A DNA stretch of 64,000 nt from Histidinibacterium lentulum (GTDB lineage: Bacteria; Pseudomonadota; Alphaproteobacteria; Rhodobacterales; Rhodobacteraceae): contig NZ_ML119087.1 in the NCBI RefSeq assembly GCF_003789055.1, positions 124,001-188,000 on the forward strand, in the 5' to 3' direction. How positions within the stretch are numbered: position 1 is the stretch's first letter; each line of letters starts with the position of its first letter. A program made the translations under genes and the position numbers. Below the pieces are notes generated by a model. The model did not search any database, was not told where the DNA came from, and saw only the letters and a list, made by a program, of their open reading frames with translations. Of the stretch, positions 46,900-55,690 are shown piece by piece.

Positions 46900-47933
46900 C
46901 CGCCTCCGTCACGCTCGACCGCATCGGCCACAGCTTCGGCTCGTTCCGCGCGCTCCAGTCCATCGAGCTGGAGATCGCCGCCGGGGAATACGTCACCCTG
47001 CTCGGCCCTTCGGGCTGCGGAAAGACGACGCTCCTGTCGATCCTGGGCGGCTTTCTGACCCCCGACCAGGGCCGCGTCCTGATCGGCGGGCGCGACGTCA
47101 CCGCGCTGCCCGCCGCCAGGCGCCCCACCGCCACGACCTTCCAGGACTACGCGCTCTTTCCCCACATGAGCCTGCGCGACAACGTCGGCTTCGGCCTGCG
47201 CATGGCGGGCGTGCCGAGGCGCGAGCGTCACGCCCGCGCCGAGGAAAAGCTCGACATGGTGGGCCTGAAACACGCCGCCGCCGCCCGCCCGCACGAACTC
47301 TCCGGAGGCCAGCGCCAGCGCGTCGCCCTCGCCCGCGCTCTCGCGGTGGAGCCTGACGTGCTGTTGCTCGACGAACCCCTCGGCGCGCTCGACCTCAAGC
47401 TCCGCCGCGCCATGCAGGACGAGCTGAAGAGCATCCAGCGCCGCGTCGGCACCACCTTCGTCCATGTCACCCACGACCAGGAGGAGGCCATGGCCATCGC
47501 CGACCGCATCGTCGTGATGAACGCGGGCCGGATCGAGGACGCGGGCCCCCCCGCCCGCATCTACCGGCACCCGGCAAGCCTTTTCGCCGCCGAGTTCATG
47601 GGCGAGACCAACCGCTTCGCCGGAGAGGGCAGGGGCGACGGCATCGCCACCCCCTTCGGCGTCATCGACCGCCAGCCCCCCGCCCATGGCCCCCTCACCC
47701 TCTGCCTGCGCCCCGAGGCCCTGCGCCCCGGCGCGGGCAGCCTCCGGATCGGCCCGTCCCGCGTGCTCGACGCCGCCTTCTTCGGCACCCATTGCCGCGC
47801 CCATGTCCGGCCCGACGCCGCGCCGGACCTGACGCTGGTGGCCCACCTGCCGCCCACCGACCTGCCCGAGCCCGGCCAGATGCTGGACCTCGCCGCCGTC
47901 ACCGACGATCTTGCCGCCTTCCCCGCGGAGTAA
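46896..47933 (+). CDS. ABC transporter ATPase, PotA type
   Basis: The 345-residue ATPase has Walker A LGPSGCGKTT (about 35-44), the Q-loop F-Q-D-Y-A-L-F-P-H, signature LSGGQRQRVALARA, Walker B LLLDEPLGALD and H-loop VTHDQEEA. A C-terminal TOBE-type domain begins near 265. This is the standard PotA/MalK build. It overlaps the permease gene by ATGA and completes the transporter begun at 44223. Confidence 0.93.
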   Translation: MTASVTLDRIGHSFGSFRALQSIELEIAAGEYVTLLGPSGCGKTTLLSILGGFLTPDQGRVLIGGRDVTALPAARRPTATTFQDYALFPHMSLRDNVGFGLRMAGVPRRERHARAEEKLDMVGLKHAAAARPHELSGGQRQRVALARALAVEPDVLLLDEPLGALDLKLRRAMQDELKSIQRRVGTTFVHVTHDQEEAMAIADRIVVMNAGRIEDAGPPARIYRHPASLFAAEFMGETNRFAGEGRGDGIATPFGVIDRQPPAHGPLTLCLRPEALRPGAGSLRIGPSRVLDAAFFGTHCRAHVRPDAAPDLTLVAHLPPTDLPEPGQMLDLAAVTDDLAAFPAE

Positions 47934-47936
47934 CCC

Positions 47937-48668
47937 ATGGACAGAGCCCGCCCCGAAGACTGGTATGCCACCGAGACGAAGCCCGACGGCGTCACGCTGA
48001 TCCACGAGCCCTTCATCCAGCCCTTCTACCGCTGCAACATGTGGCACGTGCGCGGCCGCGACCGCGACATGCTGGTCGACAGCGGCATGGGCGTGGTGTC
48101 CCTGCGCCAATGGGTGCCGCTGGTGACCGAACGCGCCCTGACGGCGGTCGCGAGCCATACCCATTTCGACCACATCGGCTGCCACCACGAATTTCCGGAC
48201 CGCTGCGTCCACAGCGCCGAGGCCCATATCCTCGCCGCGCCCGCCAATGCCGCCACCCTCGCCGATCCCTATGTGACCGACGAGATCTTCGACCGCCTGC
48301 CGCCCTTGCCCTACAGCTCCGCCACCTATTCCGTCCGCTCTGCCCCCGCGACGCGGCTGGTGGAGGACGGCGACGTCATCGACCTCGGCGACCGCCACTT
48401 CGAGGTGATCCACACCCCCGGTCATTCCCCCGGCGGCATCGCCCTCTGGGAGGCCGCGACGCAGACGCTCTTCTCCGGAGACATCGTCTACGACGGCCCC
48501 CTGATCGAGGACACCTACCATTCGGATGCCGCCGACTATCACCGCTCGATGGTCCGCCTGCACGATCTGCCCGTCCGCACCGTCCATGGCGGGCATTTCC
48601 CCAGCTACGACGGCGCCCGCCACCGCGCCATCATCCGCGCCTGGCTCGACGCGCGGGAGCGTGCTTAG
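47937..48668 (+). CDS. Metallo-beta-lactamase-fold hydrolase
   Basis: The 243-residue protein has the metal motif S-H-T-H-F-D-H-I-G near residue 75-83, then H-T-P-G-H-S-P-G-G with a third-site His, S-G-D-I-V-Y-D with the bridging Asp, and the late H-G-G-H. It starts 3 bases after the ATPase stop, so it belongs to the transport operon. Members act on thioesters, lactones, phosphodiesters and others; no substrate can be read. A role in degrading the imported amine is possible. Confidence 0.9.
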   Translation: MDRARPEDWYATETKPDGVTLIHEPFIQPFYRCNMWHVRGRDRDMLVDSGMGVVSLRQWVPLVTERALTAVASHTHFDHIGCHHEFPDRCVHSAEAHILAAPANAATLADPYVTDEIFDRLPPLPYSSATYSVRSAPATRLVEDGDVIDLGDRHFEVIHTPGHSPGGIALWEAATQTLFSGDIVYDGPLIEDTYHSDAADYHRSMVRLHDLPVRTVHGGHFPSYDGARHRAIIRAWLDARERA

Positions 48669-48759
48669 GTTTCCCCGAAGCAACGCGACGCCAGCCCGTC
48701 CTTTCTTTCCGCGCCCGCTATGGCAGTCTGCACCCGGACCCTTGGGAGGACGACAGGAC

Positions 48760-49176
48760 GTGACCCACACGCGGCTGCGCAAGTTCAACACGCGCGACAC
48801 CTATCCCGAGCAGAAGCTCGACAACGACCTCTGCCAGGCCGTCGTGACCCATGGCGGGCGCACCGTCTGGCTGCGCGGCCAGTGCCCGCAGGACCTCGAC
48901 GATTTCACCAACATCGCCAGCCACGACCCCGCGGAGCAGACCCACAAGGTCATGCAGAACATCCGCCAGCTGATCGAGGAGGCCGGGGGCACCATGGAGC
49001 ATCTCGTGAAGGTGGTGGTCTACATCACCGACGTGCGCCACCGCGAGGCGGTCTACCGCACCATGGGCGAGTATATCCGCGGCGTGCATCCCGTCTCCAC
49101 CGGCCTTGTGGTCAGCGCGCTCGCCCGGCCCGAATGGCTGGTGGAGATCGACGCCACGGCGGTGATCCCGGAATGA
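48760..49176 (+). CDS. Rid (YjgF/YER057c/UK114) family protein
   Basis: The 138-residue protein matches the Rid family: L-R-G-Q-C-P-Q-D-L-D-D-F, V-M-Q-N-I-R-Q-L-I-E-E-A-G-G, V-V-V-Y-I-T-D-V-R-H-R and V-E-I-D-A-T-A-V near the end. Rid proteins hydrolyse reactive enamine/imine intermediates or act in amine and pyrimidine catabolism. The GTG at 48760 is preceded by GGGAGGA at good distance and begins the family's usual N-terminus. It overlaps the DUF1028 gene by ATGA. Whether the conserved substrate Arg is in the usual place is not clear to me. Confidence 0.88.
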   Translation: MTHTRLRKFNTRDTYPEQKLDNDLCQAVVTHGGRTVWLRGQCPQDLDDFTNIASHDPAEQTHKVMQNIRQLIEEAGGTMEHLVKVVVYITDVRHREAVYRTMGEYIRGVHPVSTGLVVSALARPEWLVEIDATAVIPE

Positions 49177-49847
49177 CCTTCTCCCTCGTCGCCCGCTGCG
49201 CCGAAACGGGGATGTTCGGCATCGCCGTCTCCTCCTCCTCTCCCGCCGTCGCCGCCCGCTGCGCCTATACCCGCGCCGGCGTGGGCGCGGTCGCGAGCCA
49301 GAACGTCACCGATCCCACCCTCGGGCCGTTGGCGCTCGACGCCATGCAGGCGGGCCTCACTGCCGTGGAGGCCGTGGCGAAGGTGCAGGCCGAAGGCCGC
49401 TTCATCGAGTACCGCCAGGTCCTCGCCATCGACCGCGAGGGGCGCACGGCGATCCATTCGGGGCCCAACTCGCTGGGCATCTGGACCCATGCGACAGGCC
49501 GCGACGTCCTCTCCGCCGGGAACCTCCTCGCCAACGACGGCGTGCCCGCCGCCATCGTCGCGGCCTTCGAGGCCGCGCCCGGCCATCTCGGCGACCGCCT
49601 CGTCGCCGCCCTGCGCGCGGGCCGCGACGCGGGCGGCGAGGCCGGGCCCGTCCATTCGGCGGGCCTGCAGCTTTGCGACAAGGTGCCCTGGCCCGTGGCC
49701 GACCTGCGCTGCGACTGGACCGAGGACGACCCGATCGAGGCCGTGGCCGAGGCCTGGCGCGTCTACGCCCCCCAGCTCGACGCCTATGTCCAGCGCGCGC
49801 TCGATCCGCGCGCCGCGCCCTCCTACGGGGTGCCGGGCGACGACTGA
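49173..49847 (+). CDS. DUF1028 family protein
   Basis: The 224-residue protein starts M-T-F-S-L-V-A-R-C, followed by G-I-A-V-S-S-S-S-P-A-V-A-A-R-C and G-A-V-A-S-Q-N-V-T, the DUF1028 pattern. The fold is Ntn-hydrolase-like, and the family often stands near Rid proteins and amine or amino-acid catabolism genes, as here. A cytoplasmic hydrolase of a small amide is a reasonable guess. It overlaps the Rid gene by 4 bases and ends 39 bases before the LysR gene. Confidence 0.9.
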   Translation: MTFSLVARCAETGMFGIAVSSSSPAVAARCAYTRAGVGAVASQNVTDPTLGPLALDAMQAGLTAVEAVAKVQAEGRFIEYRQVLAIDREGRTAIHSGPNSLGIWTHATGRDVLSAGNLLANDGVPAAIVAAFEAAPGHLGDRLVAALRAGRDAGGEAGPVHSAGLQLCDKVPWPVADLRCDWTEDDPIEAVAEAWRVYAPQLDAYVQRALDPRAAPSYGVPGDD

Positions 49848-49886
49848 GACGCTTGCGCGAGCCGCCCGCGCAGGCGATGCAGGGCG

Positions 49887-50825
49887 ATGCCCCTGCGTTT
49901 CACCTTCCGTCAACTCGAATACCTCGTCGCGGTGGGCGAATGCGGCACCATCGCGCTGGCCTCCCAGCGGCTCAACGTCTCCTCCCCGTCGATCTCGGCG
50001 GCGATCAGCCAGCTCGAGGCGGAATTCGCCATCCAGCTCTTCGTGCGCCACCATGCGCAGGGCCTGTCGCTGACCCCCGGGGGGCGGCGCGTCTTCAACG
50101 AGGCCAAACGCATCCTCGACGACGCGGCGGCGCTGAACGATCTCGCTTCCGACATCAGCGACAGGCCGCGCGGCCCCATCTCCATCGGCTTTCTGACCAC
50201 GGTGGCGCCGCTCCTGAGCGCGTCCATCCGGCGGTCCTTCGAAGGCGCCTATCCCGACGCCGGCGTGTCGCTCCGGGAAGGCAACCAGCCGGAGCTTCTG
50301 CGGATGCTCGGCCGGGCCGAGATCGACGCCGCGATCACCTACGATCTGGAGATCCCGAAGGACATCGCCTTCGAGCGGCTTCAGGCCCTGCCGCCCTGGG
50401 TCATGCTGCCGGCGGAGCATCCGCTGGCCCGGAACGACAGCCTCTCGCTCGAGGATCTGGTGCATGAGCCCATGGTGCTGCTCGACCTGCCGCTGAGCCG
50501 CGAATATTTCCTGTCGATCTTCCAGACCCGCCAGGTGCGCCCCGACATCGCCGAGAGGACCTCGGACATGTCCGTGGCGCGCAGCCTCGTGGCGAACGGC
50601 TTCGGCTTCGGCCTCGTGAACCTGCGGTCCGGCAGCGATCTGGCGCCGGACGGCAAGCGGCTCGCCTTCCTGCCGCTGTCCGACGACGTGCGCCCCATGG
50701 TGCTCGGCATCGCCACGAAGCGCAGCGCGTTCCGCTCCCGCATCGTGGGTGCCTTCTTCGATCATGTGCGGACCCTGGTGCAGACCGAGGGCCTCCCCGG
50801 GACGCCCGGCGCATCCGCCCCGTAG
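49887..50825 (+). CDS. LysR-family transcriptional regulator
   Basis: The 312-residue regulator has a typical winged helix-turn-helix (F-R-Q-L-E-Y-L-V-A-V-G-E-C-G-T-I-A-L-A-S; S-I-S-A-A-I-S-Q-L-E) and a LysR effector domain. It follows the DUF1028 gene on the same strand, so it may be part of that operon. It differs from the two LysR paralogues of regions 2 and 3 and resembles the OxyR/CynR-like branch in its start F-T-F-R-Q-L-E-Y. Possible targets are this operon and the divergent region at 52084-52273. Confidence 0.92.
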   Translation: MPLRFTFRQLEYLVAVGECGTIALASQRLNVSSPSISAAISQLEAEFAIQLFVRHHAQGLSLTPGGRRVFNEAKRILDDAAALNDLASDISDRPRGPISIGFLTTVAPLLSASIRRSFEGAYPDAGVSLREGNQPELLRMLGRAEIDAAITYDLEIPKDIAFERLQALPPWVMLPAEHPLARNDSLSLEDLVHEPMVLLDLPLSREYFLSIFQTRQVRPDIAERTSDMSVARSLVANGFGFGLVNLRSGSDLAPDGKRLAFLPLSDDVRPMVLGIATKRSAFRSRIVGAFFDHVRTLVQTEGLPGTPGASAP

Positions 50826-50914
50826 GGGGGGTTTCCAACCCACCGTTCCCGTAGGGTGGGTTTCCAACCCACCGTCCCCGTCCCCCTGGGATGTGTTTCC
50901 AACTCACCGTCCCC
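50822..50914. repeat. Three tandem 29-base palindromic units between convergent genes
   Basis: Units at 50822-50850, 50851-50879 and 50886-50914 share GGGTTTCCAACCCACCGT-type cores. The middle one is a near-perfect hairpin, GGTGGGTT-TCC-AACCCACC. The first and third carry mismatches in the left arm. They stand between the convergent LysR and deacylase genes. The form is REP-like, and a two-way transcription stop is possible. No protein is encoded. Confidence 0.75.
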
Positions 50915-50934
50915 CACCGCCCGCCGCACGCCTC

Positions 50935-52083
50935 TCAAACCCCCTCCCGCAACCGCGCCAGCAACGCCTCCATCATCCCGTCGCACCGCGCCATCTGCTC
51001 CACGCTCACATATTCGTCCGGCTTGTGCCCCTGCGCCATGGACCCCGGCCCGCAAACCACCACAGGCACGCCCAGAGCCTCCGAAAACAGCCCGCCCTCG
51101 GTGCCGAAGGCGACCTTGCCCGTCCCGTTGCCCCCCGTGAGCGCCTTCACGAAGGCCACGACCTCGGCATCCTCGGGCGTCTCCAGCCCCGGATAGCGGT
51201 TGGTCACCTCGATCCCGATCGCCGCCTCGGGGAAGCGGTCCCGCAGGGGCGCCACGATCCCCTCCGCCCTGTCGCGCAGCCTTCCCAGCAGCGCCTCCGG
51301 ATCGTCCCCCGCCAGATTGCGGATCTCGAAATCGACCACGCAGGCGTTCGGCACGATGTTCAGCGCCACGCCCCCGTCGATCCGCCCCACATGGAGCGTC
51401 GTATAGGGCACATCATACCCGTCATCCTTCAGTCCCGCCTCCGCCACCTCCGCCTGCAGCGCGCGGATCTCCCCGATCATGTCGCAGGCCAGATGGATCG
51501 CGTTCAGCGCCTCGGGCGCCAGCGCCGAATGCCCCTCCCGGCCCGTGCAGCGCACTCTCAAGGCGCTCTTGCCCTTGTGACCCGTGACCACCTGCATCGA
51601 CGTGGGCTCGCCCACGATGCAGAACCGCGGCCTCACCGGCGCCCCCGCCAGCATGTCGATCAGCGAGCGCACGCCGACGCAGCCGATCTCCTCGTCATGG
51701 CTGAGCGCGAGATGCAGCGGCGTCCGCAGCTCCCCGGCCTTGAGCGCGGCGGCAAGGGCGCAGGCGACGAAGCCCTTCATGTCCGCCGTTCCCCGCCCGT
51801 AGAGCCGCCCCTCCCTCTCGGTCAGCGCGAAGGGCGGCAGGGTCCAGTCCTGCCCCTCCACCGGCACCACATCCGTATGGCCCGAGAGCATCACGCCGCC
51901 CCGGTCCCGCGGCCCCAGCGTGGCGTAGAGATTGGCCTTCCGCCCGCCCTCCGCCTCGATCAGCACGACCTCCGCCCCCGCCTCCTGCAGGAGCCCGGCA
52001 CAGAAATGGATCAGCTCCCGGTTCGGTTCGCTGCTCACCGTCGGAAAGGCGATGAGCCTTTCGAGGATCTCGACGCTCTGCAT
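50935..52083 (-). CDS. argE: Acetylornithine deacetylase/ArgE-type M20 metallohydrolase
   Basis: The 382-residue cytoplasmic enzyme removes an acyl group from an amino acid such as N2-acetylornithine. Metal ligands are visible: H in S-G-H-T-D-V-V-P-V, D in Y-G-R-G-T-A-D-M-K-G, E-E in S-H-D-E-E-I-G-C and H in the late G-H-K-P-D-E-Y. The dimerisation part with G-H-S-A-L-A-P and N-I-V-P is present. The ATG at 52083 gives the normal ArgE N-terminus. It stands alone on the minus strand next to amine genes, so it may be a catabolic paralogue rather than the arginine-biosynthesis enzyme. Confidence 0.85.
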   Translation of the reverse strand: MQSVEILERLIAFPTVSSEPNRELIHFCAGLLQEAGAEVVLIEAEGGRKANLYATLGPRDRGGVMLSGHTDVVPVEGQDWTLPPFALTEREGRLYGRGTADMKGFVACALAAALKAGELRTPLHLALSHDEEIGCVGVRSLIDMLAGAPVRPRFCIVGEPTSMQVVTGHKGKSALRVRCTGREGHSALAPEALNAIHLACDMIGEIRALQAEVAEAGLKDDGYDVPYTTLHVGRIDGGVALNIVPNACVVDFEIRNLAGDDPEALLGRLRDRAEGIVAPLRDRFPEAAIGIEVTNRYPGLETPEDAEVVAFVKALTGGNGTGKVAFGTEGGLFSEALGVPVVVCGPGSMAQGHKPDEYVSVEQMARCDGMMEALLARLREGV

Positions 52084-52102
52084 GGACCTCCCTCTTCGCG
52101 CC

Positions 52103-52175
52103 GTGCTTAACATGCACGCATCGCCCCATTAGAAGCGACCAAAGAATCCATGCTTAGCGCGTGCCTAATCAGCAC
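52103..52175. promoter_or_regulatory. Two LysR-type boxes between argE and the amine dehydrogenase
   Basis: GTGCTTAACATGCAC (52103-52117) and GTGCCTAATCAGCAC (52161-52175) both have the form GTGC-N7-GCAC with a shared TAA and contain T-N11-A. They lie in the 190-base divergent region 20 and 78 bases before the argE start, and 156 and 98 bases before the dehydrogenase start. Centres are 58 bases apart. The same arm pattern is seen at 31684-31698. Confidence 0.45.
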
Positions 52176-52273
52176 TTACGCGATGGGTTCTTTCCGCCGG
52201 CCTCCGCTCTCGGTGAGGATACCGCACCAGGGCCCGCGCCGGCGGGCCGCCACGCATGGGGGGACGCACCGGC

Positions 52274-54346
52274 ATGGGCCGCGACAGCCGCTACGACATC
52301 CTGTTCCGGCCGATCGACATCGGCCCCGTCACGGCGAAGAACCGGTTCTACCAGGTCCCCCACTGCAACGGAGGCGGCTACCGCGACCCCTCCGCCGCCG
52401 CCGCCATGCGCGGCGTGAAGTCCGAGGGCGGCTGGGGCGTGATCTTCACCGAACAGTGCGAGATGCACCACACGTCCGAGATCACCCCCTTCATCGAGCT
52501 CCGACTCTGGGACGACGCCGACATCCCCATGATCGCGAAAATGGCCGGCAAGATGAAGGAACACGGCGCCCTTGCCGGCATCCAGCTCGCCTATTCCGGC
52601 ATCAACGGCCCGAACCTCTACACCAAGGAGGTGCCGCTCGCGCCCTCCGCCATGCCGATCCGCACCTTCACCAACGATCCGGTCAACGCCCGCGCCATGG
52701 ACCGCGAGGACATCCGCAACCTCCGCCGCTGGTTCGTGAACGCCGCGCGCCGCTGCCGCACCGCCGGTTTCGACCTCATCTGCCTCTACGGCGCCCACGG
52801 CTTCGGCATCTTCCAGCACTTCCTCAGCACCGCCACCAACCACCGCACGGACGAATACGGCGGCAGCCTCGAGAACCGCGCCCGCTTCGTGCGCGAGGTG
52901 GTGGCCGACCTGCGCGACGAGGTGGGCGACACCATGGGCCTGACCCTCCGCCTGTCCCTCGACGAGATGGTGGGGGAGCTCGGCTTCGCCAATTCCGAGG
53001 TCCGCGACTTCATCGAGATGCATGCCGACCTGCCCGATCTCTGGGACCTCGCCCATGGCGCCTGGGAGGATTGCTCCGGCCCCTCCCGCTTCAAGGAGGA
53101 GGCGGCGCAGTTCGACCTCGTCACCGGCATCAAGGCCCTGACCACGCGGCCCGTGGTGGGCGTTGGCCGCTTCACCTCGCCCGACGTGATGGTCAGGCAA
53201 CTGACCTCCGGCACGCTCGACCTGATCGGCTGCGCGCGGCCCTCCATCGCCGATCCCTTCCTGCCGAAGAAGGTGGAGGAAGGCCGGATCGAGGACATCC
53301 GCGAATGCATCGGCTGCAACATCTGCATCACCGGCGACATGACCATGTCCATCAGCCGCTGCACCCAGAACCCGACCTTCATGGAGGAATGGCGCAAGGG
53401 CTGGCACCCCGAGCGGATGAACGCGAAGGGGCCCTCGTCCAGCGTGCTCGTCGTCGGCGCCGGTCCCGCGGGGCTGGAAGCGGCCCGCGCCTGCGCCGAG
53501 CGCGGCTATGACGTGGCCCTCGCCGAGGCGGGCACGACCCTGGGCGGCCGCGTCGCGCGCGAGCGGCTGCTGCCGGGCCTTTCGGCCTGGGGCCGCGTGG
53601 CCGACTACCGCGCCTGGCAGCTCTCGCAGAAACCCAACGTCGAGACCTATTTCGACAGCGCCCTCGACGCGGAGATGATCCTCGGCTTCGGGTTCGAGAA
53701 CATCTGCATCGCGACGGGCTCGACCTGGCGGCGCGACGGCGTGTCCCGCCAGCATGTCGTGCCGCTGCCCATCGACCCCGCCATGACGGTGCTGACGCCG
53801 GACGACATCATGGCGGGCGCGCGGCCCTCGGGCCATGTGGTGCTCTGGGACGACGATCACTACTACATGGGCGGCGTGCTGGCGGAGCTTCTGGTCTCGG
53901 CGGGCTGCACCGTCACCTTCGTCACCACTTCCGCCTATGTCTCCGACTGGACGGTCAACACGCTGGAGCAGCACACGATCCAGCGGCGACTACTGGAAAT
54001 GGGCGTGACGGTGGAGCTGAACCGGGGCGTGACCGCCATCGGCCCGGGTGCCGTGACCACCGCCTGCACCTACACCGCCCGCCCCCGCGATATCGCCTGC
54101 GATGCCGTGGTCATGGTCGCCTCCCGCAGCGGCGAGGATGCCGTCTTCCGGGACCTGACGGCGCGGCAGGCCGACTGGGCCGATGCGGGCATTCGGTCGG
54201 TGAAGCTCATCGGCGATGCCGAGGCGCCCGGTCCCATCGCCTGGGCCACCTATGCCGGGCACCGCTACGCGCGCGAGCTCGACGGCAACGACATCGGCGA
54301 CGCCCTGCCGTTCCGCCGCGAAGTCGCCGCGCTGGCGGCGGACTGA
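52274..54346 (+). CDS. TMADH-family amine dehydrogenase (dimethylamine/histamine dehydrogenase type)
   Basis: The 690-residue iron-sulfur flavoprotein has a TIM barrel, a 4Fe-4S site C-x2-C-x2-C-x11-C in CIGCNICITGDMTM (about residues 340-360), then an NAD/FAD-like domain beginning S-V-L-V-V-G-A-G-P-A-G. Q-V-P-H-C (Cys31) matches the cysteine that binds FMN covalently. Aligned to TMADH, Tyr60 is Gln61, Trp355 becomes Asp and Trp264 is kept (D-L-W-D). As I recall, Gln/Trp/Asp is the pattern of dimethylamine and histamine dehydrogenases, so a secondary amine or diamine is likelier than trimethylamine. The ATG at 52274 matches TMADH and has a G-run upstream; an ATG six codons earlier is less likely. 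It runs into the decarboxylase gene 6 bases later. Confidence 0.88.
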   Translation: MGRDSRYDILFRPIDIGPVTAKNRFYQVPHCNGGGYRDPSAAAAMRGVKSEGGWGVIFTEQCEMHHTSEITPFIELRLWDDADIPMIAKMAGKMKEHGALAGIQLAYSGINGPNLYTKEVPLAPSAMPIRTFTNDPVNARAMDREDIRNLRRWFVNAARRCRTAGFDLICLYGAHGFGIFQHFLSTATNHRTDEYGGSLENRARFVREVVADLRDEVGDTMGLTLRLSLDEMVGELGFANSEVRDFIEMHADLPDLWDLAHGAWEDCSGPSRFKEEAAQFDLVTGIKALTTRPVVGVGRFTSPDVMVRQLTSGTLDLIGCARPSIADPFLPKKVEEGRIEDIRECIGCNICITGDMTMSISRCTQNPTFMEEWRKGWHPERMNAKGPSSSVLVVGAGPAGLEAARACAERGYDVALAEAGTTLGGRVARERLLPGLSAWGRVADYRAWQLSQKPNVETYFDSALDAEMILGFGFENICIATGSTWRRDGVSRQHVVPLPIDPAMTVLTPDDIMAGARPSGHVVLWDDDHYYMGGVLAELLVSAGCTVTFVTTSAYVSDWTVNTLEQHTIQRRLLEMGVTVELNRGVTAIGPGAVTTACTYTARPRDIACDAVVMVASRSGEDAVFRDLTARQADWADAGIRSVKLIGDAEAPGPIAWATYAGHRYARELDGNDIGDALPFRREVAALAAD

Positions 54347-54352
54347 GGCCCG

Positions 54353-55690
54353 ATGACCCACGCCCCCGCCTTTGCCAGCGATCCCGCCGCGCTCTCGGCC
54401 ATGCTCGGCTGGGCGGAGACGCGCATCCGCACGGGTCCCGATCCCCGCAGCGGCGCCCTGCCGCGCGACCGGCTCGACGCGGCGCTGGGCGGCTCGGTCA
54501 CCGCGGGCGGCCTCGGCTGGGACCGCGCCTTTGCGCTTTTCTCGGACGTGATCGCGCCCTCCTGCCGGCCCTTCGACCACCCGACCAGCCTCGCCTTCGT
54601 CGCCGCCGCCCCCACGCCCGCCGCGCAGGGCTTCGACGCGGTGCTGGGCGCGGCGGAGATCTTCGCGGGCAACTGGGACGGCGGCTCGGGCGCGATCCAT
54701 GCCGAAAATCAGGCCCTGGACTGGCTCGCCGGCCTCGCGGGCTGGGGCGACGGGGCAGGGGGCGTCTTCGTCTCCGGCGGGACCATGGGCAATCTCTCCG
54801 CCCTCCATGCCGCGCGGGTGGCCTTCGAGCAGGCCCATGGCCGCCCCGAGCGGTTCCGCCTTCTCGCCAGCACCGAGGCGCACAGCTCCATCGCCGCCAT
54901 CGCCCGGGTGATGGACGTGGCGCTGGACCTCGTGCCCGCCGATGCCACCGGCCGGATCGACGTCGAGGCCGCGAAAGACGCCCTCCGCCCCGGCACCTTC
55001 GCCATCGTCGCCAATGCGGGCGCTACCAACAGCGGCGCGGTGGACGATCTGGCCGCCCTCGCCGACCTCGCCGAGGCCCGCGGCCTCTGGCTCCATGTCG
55101 ACGGCGCCTATGGCCTCGCCGCTCTGGCGGACCCCGGGACCGCGCCGCTCTTCGCGGGGCTCGAGCTCGCCGACAGCTTCATCGTCGATCCGCACAAGTG
55201 GCTTTTCGCGCCCTATGACAGCTGCGCGCTGGTCTACCGCGACGTGACGCGGGGCGCCGCGGCCCATGGCCAGCGCGGCGCCTATCTAGACGCGCTCGAC
55301 ACGCACCACCTCAACCCCTCCGACCTCGCCCTGCACCTGTCGCGCAGGCCGCGCGGCCTGCCGCTCTGGTTCTCGCTCTCGGTCTACGGGACCGAGGCCT
55401 ATGCCGCCGCGATCCGCCGGACCTTCCGCATCGCGCAGGAGATCGCCGACGGGATCGAGGCCATGCCCGGCCTCGACCTCGTCCTCGGCCCGCAACTGAC
55501 CGTGCTCCTCTTCCGCGTGCCCGGCATGGACCGCGCGGCGCTTCAGGCCTGGGCCGAGGGTCACCGCCGCAGCGGCGCGCTTCTCTGCCTTCCGACCACC
55601 TGGCGGGGCGAGACCGTCCTGCGCATCTGCGTTGTGAACCCCGAAACCGATCCCACCCATGTCCTGAGGGTGCTGGAGACCCTCACGTGA
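54353..55690 (+). CDS. Group II PLP-dependent decarboxylase family protein
   Basis: The 445-residue enzyme is of the aromatic-L-amino-acid/histidine/glutamate decarboxylase group. Visible marks: S-G-G-T-M-G-N-L near 140-147, S-T-E-A-H-S-S with the ring-stacking His, H-V-D-G-A-Y-G with the PLP Asp, and V-D-P-H-K-W-L with the Schiff-base Lys. It is co-directional with the amine dehydrogenase (6-base gap) and overlaps the ATPase gene by GTGA. A decarboxylase next to an amine dehydrogenase could make and then oxidise an amine, or they may act on different substrates. The amino acid cannot be named. Confidence 0.88.
   Translation: MTHAPAFASDPAALSAMLGWAETRIRTGPDPRSGALPRDRLDAALGGSVTAGGLGWDRAFALFSDVIAPSCRPFDHPTSLAFVAAAPTPAAQGFDAVLGAAEIFAGNWDGGSGAIHAENQALDWLAGLAGWGDGAGGVFVSGGTMGNLSALHAARVAFEQAHGRPERFRLLASTEAHSSIAAIARVMDVALDLVPADATGRIDVEAAKDALRPGTFAIVANAGATNSGAVDDLAALADLAEARGLWLHVDGAYGLAALADPGTAPLFAGLELADSFIVDPHKWLFAPYDSCALVYRDVTRGAAAHGQRGAYLDALDTHHLNPSDLALHLSRRPRGLPLWFSLSVYGTEAYAAAIRRTFRIAQEIADGIEAMPGLDLVLGPQLTVLLFRVPGMDRAALQAWAEGHRRSGALLCLPTTWRGETVLRICVVNPETDPTHVLRVLETLT

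Noticed and set aside
50822-50914. The three 29-base units as a mini CRISPR
   Set aside because: Two units are directly adjacent and the third follows after 6 bases, with no spacers. They are self-palindromic.
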